From Dugong dugon (lineage: Eukaryota > Chordata > Mammalia > Sirenia > Dugongidae): a stretch of 64,000 nucleotides of DNA. Shown piece after piece: positions 56,990 to 64,000 of this stretch; position 1 is the first letter of the stretch; every line of letters starts with the position of its first letter. Made by a program: the position numbers and the translations under genes. The stretch is from the NCBI GenBank assembly GCA_030035585.1, contig CM057475.1, positions 2,923,501-2,987,500 on the forward strand, given 5' to 3'. The notes under the pieces were generated by a model, which was not told where the DNA came from, ran no database searches, and saw nothing but the letters and a program-made list of their open reading frames with translations.

Positions 56990-57140
56990 ATTACTGTTCT
57001 AATCACTTAAATCCCTAAATAAGACCCCGAGTTGTCACATGAGTTACTTGAGCCGACACAGCTAGCTGATGGCAGAGCTAAGACTAGAGAACCCAGTTCC
57101 CAGACCAGTTGTTCTTTCTATTCCACTGTGTATCCTGGTC
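56990..57140 (-). mobile_element. MIR SINE fragment, antisense
   Basis: 'gttctaatcacttaaatccc', 'cacagctagctgatggcagagctaagactagagaaccc' and 'ctattccactgtgtatcctgg' follow the antisense MIR core. Confidence 0.7.
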
Positions 57141-57182
57141 TACCCTCCATGATTTCTTTACTTTCATATTGAATACAGAGTG

Positions 57183-57660
57183 TTACGTTGGCTATTGCCA
57201 CCTAACAAATTCCCCAAAAACTTAGAGGCTTAAAACAATAATTGATTACCTCTCATTGTTCTCTGTGAGTTGACTGGGTGGTTACTGCCAGTAACCACTT
57301 TGTTGGCTGGGCCTGTGGTCATCTGAAGGCTCTTTCAGGACGGCCCACTAGCCTGGCTGAAATTTTATGCTGGGCCTGTTGCATGGAGCACTTATACATA
57401 GACTTTCATGTGGCCTGTGCACCTCATACCATGGCAACTGGGTTCTAAGAGTAAGTGTTCTAGGAAACACAGCCAGAAGCTGCGAGGCTCTTTATGACAT
57501 CAGAGGTCCCTGTAGTTACCTTCTGGCACATTCTATTAGTCAAGCACGTCACCAAGACTAGCTCAGACTCAAGGGGAAGTTAATCAGAACCAACTTGTTG
57601 ATTGGAGGAGTATCAAAGAAATTGTGGTCATCTTTAATCTGCCACAGAGGAAATGGAGAG
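57183..57660 (-). mobile_element. Old MaLR-type LTR (MLT1-like), antisense
   Basis: It begins TGGCTATTGCCACCTAACAA followed by AACTTAGAGGCTTAAAACAA and continues through 'gggcctgtggtcatctgaaggctc' and 'ctattagtcaagcacgtcaccaagactagc'. It ends near 'atctttaatctgccacag'. Fossil LTR, old, no coding part. The subfamily is not certain. Confidence 0.65.
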
Positions 57661-58036
57661 AGTGGGGTAAGCAGTGATTATACTGAACAACTGAATTTGA
57701 GGATCACTGCAATGAGAGTATAGGGAAACATAGAAGAGAAGTCAACTAAGTCAGCAGAAAGCTCATGGCATCATTTTAGGCACTGAGGATAGAGGCATCA
57801 GTAGGACACTGTCTTTGTCTTTCTTGCACTCATATCTAATAAGACACAGACATTAAACAGATAATCATTCAGATTTTAAGTATTACAATAGAAGTATCTA
57901 TTTATTAATTCATGAATTCATCTATTTATCCATCCATCCATTCATCTGTTGATAAATTCAATAAATCTTTATTGAGGTCCGGGGGCTAAGATCTTTTAGA
58001 TCGCTGAGCTTACATTCTACTGGGGGAGAGACAGAC

Positions 58037-58356
58037 CATATCTTGGTTGCCAGAGAAGAATTATGGATGTCCAGTTGTTAAAAAGATTTTCTTCATTGAA
58101 TTGCCTTTGCTCCTTTGTCAAACATCGGTTGACTATATTTGTGTGAGTCTTTCTGGGTTATCTATTCTGCTCCATTGATCTATTTGTTTACTCTTTCACC
58201 AATACCACACTGTCTTGATTACTGTAGCTTTATACAGTAAAGCCTGCAAAAGTCAGAACTTGTGTAAGGCAGAACTCTGTCAGAGAAGGAATACAATAGT
58301 CATTTGATTCTTTATATACCAGCAACAAACATTTGCAATGATATGAAGAAATTAAG
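58037..58356. mobile_element. Composite insertion built from two L1 pieces and part of a MITE
   Basis: 58060-58234 is antisense L1 ORF2. 58235-58288 is the end of a MITE (CAGTAAAGCCTGCAAAAGTC...). 58289-58356 is sense L1 matching 59536-59600. The first two parts together are the reverse complement of about 62309-62540. This is not a standard L1 insertion: the order and orientation of the pieces do not follow any single reverse-transcription path. Confidence 0.7.
58060..58288. repeat. Inverted repeat, left arm (L1 plus MITE end)
   Basis: About 229 bases match the reverse complement of 62309-62540 at roughly 95 percent by eye. The match crosses the L1/MITE boundary at the same base (TATA|CAGTAAAGCCTG). 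A shared insertion boundary means the two arms are copies of one locus, not independent L1 fragments that happen to be similar. Confidence 0.8.
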
Positions 58357-59762
58357 ATGGGGAAATGGAGTCAGGAGTGAGGGTGGTTGATGGGAAGGGA
58401 GTTTCAGGTAGCATGCATGGCTAGGGAAGTTCTCTCAGAAGACAGGAGAGCTAAGCTGATACCTGAAGGATGATAAGGGTCCAGTCAGGTGAAAATCTGA
58501 GACTGAACCTTACAGGCAGAAAGGACCACAAAAGCAAGTGTCTTGAGGCACAAATGAGCTTGGGGACATTTAAGGAACAAAAAGAAAGGCAGTGTGACTG
58601 GAATACTGTGACCAACGGGGTATGAAGAGTGGTGTGAGAGGAGATCTGAGAGGATCTGATACAGTTCTGGGAGTACAGAGGATTACAGGACTTGTACTAT
58701 TTGGCGGATATGAGGAAAGAATCACAAAGTAGGTGATATTCAAGTTGGGTCTTGAGGGATGAAAATTACACTTAGGTCAAGTGAGTGTGTAATGAGCTAG
58801 GGGTCATAGGATGCTCAGGTTGGAGGAAAGGACACATTCTTCTCAAGCTCACATAGACCATTCACCAAGAAAGACCACATTCTGGGCTGTTAAATACAAC
58901 TTAACACATTTGATGGAATAGAAATCATGCAAAGTATGCTCTCAGACCACAAGGGAATTAAACTAGAAATCAATAACAGAAAGGTATCTGGAAAGTTCCA
59001 AAATATTTGGAGATTAAACAGTACACTTCTAAATAACAAATAGGTCAAAGAAGTCTCAAGAGAAATTAAAAATATTTTGAACTAAATAAAAATGAAAATA
59101 CACCTTATCAAAGTTTGTAAACTACAGCAAAAGCAGTGCATTTTACAAAATCCAACATCCATTTATGATAAAAACTCAGCAAACTAGGAATACAGGGGAA
59201 ATTCCTCAACTTGATCAAGAACATATAGAAAAAAAAAATACAGCTAACATCATACTTAACGGTGAGAAAATACATACTTTCTTCCCCTAATCAGGAACAA
59301 GGCAAGGGTGTTTCCTCTCACCACTCCTATTCAACATCATACTACAAGTCTTAGCAAATGCAATAAGACAAGAAAAGGAAATAAAATGTATACACATTGG
59401 GAAGGAAGAAATAAAATGGTCATTGTTGACAGCTGATATGATTGTCTACGTAGAAAATTCCAAAGAATCATCATCAACAACCTCCTGGAACTAATAAGCA
59501 ATTATAGAAAGGTTGCAGGATCCCAGGATACAAAGTTAGTATACAATAGTCAATTGCTTCCTTATATACCAGCAATAAGCATTTGGAATTTGAAATTAAA
59601 AACACAACACTATTTACATCAACACCAAAAAAAAAAAAAGAAAGAAAAGAAAGAAAATATTTAGGTATAAATCTAACATATACAAGATCTATATGAGGAA
59701 GAATATAAAGCTCTGATGAAAGAAATCAAAGATCTAAATAAATGGAGAGAAAGTTAATGGTG

Positions 59763-61975
59763 ATGGATGTTGTTGTTAGGTGCTGTTGAGTCAGTTCTGA
59801 CTCATAGCTACCCTGTGTACAACAGAACAAAACACTGCTTAGTCCTGCACCATCCTCACAATCGTTGTTATGCTTGAGCCTGTTGTAGCCATTGTGTCAA
59901 TCCATCTCATTGAGGATCTTCTTTTTCCGCCGACCCTCTCCTTTACCAAGCATGTTGTCCTTCTTCAGAGACTGGTCCCTCCTGATAACATGTCCAAAGT
60001 ATGTGAGAGGAAGTCTTGCCATCCTTGCTTCTAAGGAGCATTTTGGCTGCACTTCTTCCAAGACAGATTTGTTCATTCTTCTGGCAGTCCATGGTATATT
60101 CAGTATTCTTTGACAACATCGTAATTCAAAGTCATCAATTCTTCTTTGGTCTTCCTTATTCATTGTCCAGCTTTTGCATGCATATGAGGTGATTGAAAAT
60201 GCTATGGCTTGGATCAGGCACACCTTAGTCCTCAGAATGACACCTTTGCTTTTTAACACTTTGGAGACATCTTTTGCAACACATTTGCCCAATGCAACAC
60301 ACTGTTTGATTTCTTGACTGCTGCTTCCCTGTGGTTCCAAGTAAAATGAAATCCTTGGCAACTTTGATCTTTTCTCCGTTTATCATGATGTTGCTTATTG
60401 GTCCATTTGTGAGGATTTTTGTTTTCTTTATGTTGGAGTGTAATCCATACTGAAGGCTGTAGTCTTTGATCTCCATCAATAAGTGCTTCAAGTCCTCTTT
60501 CAGCAAAGTTGTGTCATCTTCATATCACAGGTTGCTAATGAGTCTTTCTCCAATCCTGATGCAGCGTTCTTCTTCATATAGTCCAACTTCTCGGATTATT
60601 TACTCAGAATACAGATTGAATAAGCATGGTGAAAGGCTACAACCCTGACACATACCTTTCCTGATTTCAAACCACGCTGTATCCCCTTGTTCTGTTTGAA
60701 TGACTGGCCTCTTGATCGTCTGTGTACAGGTTCTGCATGAGCACAATTAGGTGTTCTGGAATTCCCATTCTTCACAAAGTTATGCATAATTTGTTATGAT
60801 CCACACAGTCCATCATAAGGTAAACATCTTTCTGGTATTTTCGGCTTTCAGCCAAGATCCATCTGACATCAGCAATGATATCCCTTGCTTCACGTTCTCT
60901 TCTGAATCAGGCTTGAATTTCTGGCAGTTCCCTGTCAATGTAGTTTTGCAACCACTTTTGAATGATCTTCAACAAAATTTTATTAATGATAAATGTTAAT
61001 GATATTGTTCCACAATTTCAGCATTCTGTTGGATCACCCTTCCTTGGAATGGGCACAAATATGGATCTCTTCCAGTCAGTTGGCCATGTAGTTATCTTCC
61101 ACATTTCTTGGTTTAGATGAGTGAACATCTCCAGTGCTGCACCTGTTTGTCGAAACATCTTTATTGATATGCTGTCAATTCCTGGAGCCTGCTTTTTGCC
61201 AGTGCTTTCAGTGCAGCTTGGACTTCTTCCTACAGTACCATCAGTTCTTGATCATATGCTACCTCCTGAAATGGTTGAACATTGACCAGTTCTTTTTGGT
61301 ACAGTAACTCTGGGTATTCCTTCCATCTTCTTTTGATGCTTCCTGTGTCATTCAATATTTTACCTGTATAATCCTTCAATGTTGCAAACTTGAGCCCTGA
61401 ATTTTTTTTTTCAGTTCTATCAGCTTGAAAAATGCCCAGCATGTTCTTCCCTTTTGGTTTTCTAACTCCAGATCTTTGCACATTTCTTTATAATGCTTTA
61501 TTGTGTCTTCTCAAGCTTCCCCTTGAAATCTTCTGTTCAGCTCTTTTACTTCATCATTTCTTCCATTTGCTTTGGTTACTGTACATTCAAGACAAAGTTT
61601 CAGAGTCTCTTCTGCCATCCATTTTGGTCTTTTCTTTCTTTCATGTCTTTTTAATGACCCTTTTTTTTCTTCATGTATGATGTATCTGATGTTAGTCCAC
61701 AACTCGTCTGGTCTTTGGTCATTAGTGTTCAATGTGTCAAATCATTTCTCAAGATGGTCTCTAAATTCAGGTGGGATATACTCAAGATTGTATTTTAGCT
61801 CTCGTTGACTTGCTCTAATTTTCTTTGGCTTCAGCTTGGACTTGCATAGGAGCAATTGGTGGTCTGTTCCACATTCGGCCCCTGGTCTTGTTCTGACTGA
61901 TAATATTGAGATTCTCCATTGTCTCTTTCCACAGATGTAGCCTATTTGATTCCTGTGTATTCTATCTGGTGAGGT
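59763..61975 (-). mobile_element. RTE/BovB-clade LINE, antisense, 2.2 kb, nested in old L1
   Basis: It starts with the antisense tail (TTGTTGTTAGGTGCTGTTGA) and extends to the end of the endonuclease region (TTCCTGTGTATTCTATCTGG). It is the longest RTE copy in the window but still 5'-truncated. The L1 continues on both sides (GATGGATG before, TTCATGGATAGG after), with only a short duplicated ATGGAT visible as a target-site repeat. Confidence 0.9.
59897..61900 (-). pseudogene. RTE endonuclease end, linker and reverse transcriptase, broken
   Basis: Segments in protein order: DELWTNIRYIIHEEKKGSLKRH (61511-61732), then a linker with KDYTGKILNDTGSIKRRWKE and LVNVQPFQEVAYDQELMVL (61230-61481). The RT region follows in pieces, then the C-terminal part (59897-60361) with SYACKSWTMNKEDQRRIDDF and ARLPLTYFGHVIRRDQSLKK. 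Frames change several times. At the position of the YADD box the DNA reads differently from the 53635 copy ('ttcatatcacag'), so the catalytic motif is not preserved. Confidence 0.82.
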
Positions 61976-62189
61976 TCATGGATAGGAAGACTCTATATTG
62001 TTATCAGTTCCTCCCAATTTGATCTGTAGATTCAAGCAGTCACAATCAAAATCCTAGCAAGCTAGTTTGTGGATATAAGCAAACAGATTCTAAAGTTTTT
62101 ATGTAAAGGCAAAAGACCGAGAATAGCCAACAAATAATTAAGAGGAACAGAGATGGAGGACTGATACTACCCAACTGCAAGTCTTACTA

Positions 62190-62368
62190 CAGTAAAACCT
62201 GTGAGAGCTGGAACTCCACTTGTTTTTCTGGGTCGTGCAAGTTTGCTGCCTTTGACAGGGTGCAGCTTACCACTTTTCTATCACTCTCTATTAGTGAAAA
62301 ATATTTGAATTTTCCTTCTCTGACAGAGTTCTGCCTTACACAATTTCCAACTTTTGCAGGCTTTACTG
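62190..62368. mobile_element. 179-bp MITE with TA target-site duplication
   Basis: It begins CAGTAAAACCTGTGAGAGCT and ends with the reverse complement of CAGTAAAGCCTGCAAAAGTT. About 19 of the first 24 terminal bases are paired as inverted repeats. TA at 62188-62189 and 62369-62370 flank it. Removing the element plus one TA restores the L1 reading CTTACTATAAATCTACAG. The TA duplication and CAGTA-type ends are typical of pogo/Tigger-like Tc1-mariner elements. It has no transposase. Confidence 0.82.
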
Positions 62369-62540
62369 TATAAATCTACAGTAATCAAGACAGTGTGGTA
62401 TTGGTGAAAGAGTAAACAAATAGATCAATGGAGCAGAATAGATAACCCAGAAAGACTCACACAAATGTAGTCAACCAATCTTTGACAAAGGAGCAAAGGC
62501 AATTCAATGGAGAAAATACTTTTAACAACTGAACATCCAT
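62309..62540. repeat. Inverted repeat, right arm (MITE end plus L1)
   Basis: Counterpart of 58060-58288. It starts inside the MITE at TTCCTTCTCTGACAGAGTTC, crosses the MITE/L1 boundary and runs through 'gacagtgtggtattggtgaaagag' and 'gataacccagaaagactcac' to about 62540. This arm carries the complete MITE and lies in collinear L1, so it is probably the source copy. Confidence 0.8.
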
Positions 62541-62645
62541 ATGCAAGAAACAAGAACAAAAACAAACAAACAATCTAGACACAGACATTACCCAAACATT
62601 AACACAAAATGGATTATAGACTTAAATACAAAACTTTAAAATTTC

Positions 62646-62960
62646 TGTAAGATAGGTGTCTTTTCAGATGTTTTGCCTGTTTTGTAATTGGGTTGTTTGT
62701 TGTCTTATTGTTGAGTTTTAAGAGTTCTTTGTATATTTTGGATATAAGTCCTTTATTAGATATGTGTTTTGCAAAGATTTTCTTCCAGTCTGTGGCTTGT
62801 CTTCATTTTCTGAACAATATCTTTTACAGAGCAGAAGTTTTGAAGTTTAATTAAGCATGATTTATCATTTTTCATGGAAAATTCAATTTATCCAATTTTC
62901 ATGGGGATAGTGCTTTTGGTGTTTTTTCTAAAAATTCATCTCTGTACTTAATGCTCAATT
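62646..62960 (-). mobile_element. Old L1 fragment, antisense, abutting sense L1
   Basis: Antisense late-ORF2/3' region: TTTTCAGATGTTTTGCCTGT, 'ttgtttgttgtcttattgttgagttttaagagttc', 'gatataagtcctttattagatatgtg' and 'cttccagtctgtggcttgtcttc'. It meets the preceding sense L1 with no intervening DNA, so it may be the same element with an inverted 3' segment. Confidence 0.75.
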
Positions 62961-63561
62961 TTTCTGTAAACCTAAAGTACTCTAAAAAGAAAAAAAAACA
63001 AAAACAAAAACAAAATACCGAATCTGATCTACTTTCCAATGAGAACTTCTTATGATAATTGTGGAGGACATGCATTTTTTTGGTCATGAGTATGTGAACC
63101 ACATTTCCTGTGTTTAGGGAAAGCCTTTATGAGAGAGCCCACCTCCCACCAGAGAAGTAACAGGGCTTCTTTGAGCTAGCATGTGTGCATGTGACCCAGA
63201 CTCTGAGAACCAGATGTACCTATCTGAGCTTTTATGTCAGAAGCCAGTAGTGAAAAGTGCTGGACTACACAGAATCTGGTTTGGAAGTAGAGAACACTTG
63301 AAGTGGTTGCTAGTGGCAGCAGGGACAGAAGTTCTAGTGGCAGTGTCCAATATCTTGGTTCAGTGGTCCTGGAGGTGCAGGCTGCACTCTGTGCCCAGTG
63401 GTGTCACTGTTTGTCTCTTCAAGTTCTTATTTTGACTTAATTTTCTTAATATTTGCTTTCTTAAAAACTACCCTGTTCATTTAAATGATCACATTCATTG
63501 TGTAGAATTTCATGTTGTTCTTCCTTATAATCATTTAGTCTCCACTATGTCTGGGGTTATA
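62961..63561. other. Unassigned sequence
   Basis: An A-rich tract lies at 62984-63016. The rest is unrecognised. The 84-codon open frame at 63181-63435 has no domain. Confidence 0.45.
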
Positions 63562-63763
63562 TACCCGTTGCTGTTGAATTGATTCCCGCTCATGGAGGCC
63601 CCATGTGTTACAGAATAGAACTGCTCCATAGAGCTCTCTTGGCTGTAATCTTTATGGAAACAGATCGCCAGGCCTTTCTTCCATGGTGCCTCTGGGTGAG
63701 TTCAAACTGCCAATCTTTTGGTTATTAGACCAGAGCAAGCTGTTTACGCCACCAGGGACCTCA
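63562..63763 (-). mobile_element. AfroSINE, antisense
   Basis: Tail CCGTTGCTGTTGAATTGATTC, body CAGATCGCCAGGCCTTTCTT, and head ending ACGCCACCAGGGACCTC. It is a mixture of features of the two main subfamilies. Confidence 0.9.
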
Positions 63764-63774
63764 TGGTTGGTTAT

Positions 63775-64000
63775 ATACCCTGTCTCAATTCTAATGCCAT
63801 TTGTGTTTCATCTATTTTTCTCTTGATCTGACTTACAGAAGTTTGTGTTTTTTCTTTTTTAAAGAACCAACTATTTGTTTTATTTATCCCATTCTAAAAT
63901 TTCTCCCTTAATTCTTTAATTTCTAGGTTTATATTTTCATATTTATTCTGGTTTATTGTCTTATTATTTTGCTACATCCTTATGCTGAATTCTTAAATAA
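63775..64000 (-). mobile_element. Old L1 fragment, antisense, running off the window
   Basis: 'tttcttttttaaagaaccaac' with 'tttgttttatttatccc' and 'ctttaatttctaggtttatattttc' follows the antisense L1 region between endonuclease and RT. It is truncated by the window end. Confidence 0.65.

Larger units (their letters stand above)
57770..58820 (+). mobile_element. L2 LINE, interrupted by an L1-MITE filler segment
   Basis: L2 phrases before the break: GGCACTGAGGATAGAGGCAT and GAGCTTACATTCTACTGGGG (58006-58025). After the break: 'gggaagttctctcagaagacagg', GATACCTGAAGGATGATAAG, 'gcaagtgtcttgaggcacaaatgagcttgg' and 'ggaacaaaaagaaaggcagtgtgactgg'. The two parts are collinear in L2, so the foreign block at 58037-58356 is an insertion. 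The end beyond 58650 is tentative. Confidence 0.75.
58827..62645 (+). mobile_element. Old L1 LINE, sense, interrupted by an RTE and a MITE
   Basis: It begins in the ORF2 endonuclease end ('cacattcttctcaagctcacatagaccattc') and passes through the RT region (59200-59480, with GGAACAAGGCAAGGGTGTTT and 'cactcctattcaacatcatac'). It breaks at an RTE insertion (59763-61975), resumes with 'gttcatggataggaagactc', is split again by a MITE (62190-62368), and ends near 62645 where the strand of L1 homology flips. Heavily decayed. Confidence 0.85.

Noticed and set aside
1-64000. CRISPR arrays, bacterial operons or phage modules
   Set aside because: The repeats are mammalian SINEs, LINEs, LTRs and microsatellites. 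There are no regularly spaced short repeats and no prokaryotic gene structure.

Overview
The window is mammalian nuclear DNA, and its repeats point to an afrotherian, most likely an elephant. Three observations support this. There are about 25 copies of a tRNA-derived SINE of the AfroSINE type. There are several pieces of an RTE/BovB-clade LINE (RTE1 type) whose 3' end matches the SINE tail. There are also two long antisense L1 copies of a third family. Manatee, hyrax or another afrotherian cannot be excluded from sequence alone. I found no host exon, tRNA gene, rRNA gene or CRISPR array. The longest open frames lie in repeats, poly-T tracts or low-complexity DNA, and I do not annotate any as a host gene. 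The window looks intergenic or deep intronic.

Layout. 1-10 kb: an L1 fragment cut by the window edge, AfroSINEs in both orientations, old L1 pieces, a MIR, and a composite tRNA-Gly/RTE SINE with target-site repeats at 5275-5619. 10-20 kb: an internally deleted RTE unit with target-site repeats (10049-10383), an old LTR split by a 441-bp insertion I cannot identify (12919-13359), an RTE 5' end and 3' end facing opposite ways around an AfroSINE (14575-15057), L2 and MIR pieces, and about 2 kb of apparently unique AT-rich DNA (18.2-20.2 kb). 20-24.5 kb: AfroSINEs, a three-level nested insertion (21364-22222) and an old L1. 24.3-40.2 kb: two long L1 copies, both on the minus strand. The second (32270-40154) runs from 5' end to poly-A end and has a 15-bp target-site duplication. 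The first lacks its 3' end, which is replaced by an oppositely oriented piece of 3' UTR. 40-50 kb: L2, two copies of one retroviral LTR in opposite orientation (42573-43700 and 48960-49503), each with adjoining internal-type sequence, AT-rich DNA between them, and an RTE fragment. 50-64 kb: L1 pieces, L2, a CR1/L3 LINE remnant, a 1.3-kb RTE copy with an 8-bp target-site repeat, MaLR-type LTRs, and an old L1 hit by both a 2.2-kb RTE and a 179-bp MITE. Part of that L1-MITE junction reappears inverted 4 kb away, inside an L2.

How the elements relate. L1 and RTE each supply a retrotransposition machinery. AfroSINE, the tRNA-Gly SINE and the deleted RTE unit all carry the RTE-like 3' tail, so they are best read as passengers of the RTE enzyme. 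No single novel system is evident. The most unusual items are structural: the inverted L1-MITE duplication, the unknown 441-bp insertion, the composite SINE/RTE units and the opposed LTR pair. Family names come from recognition by eye and recalled consensus sequences, not from a database search.
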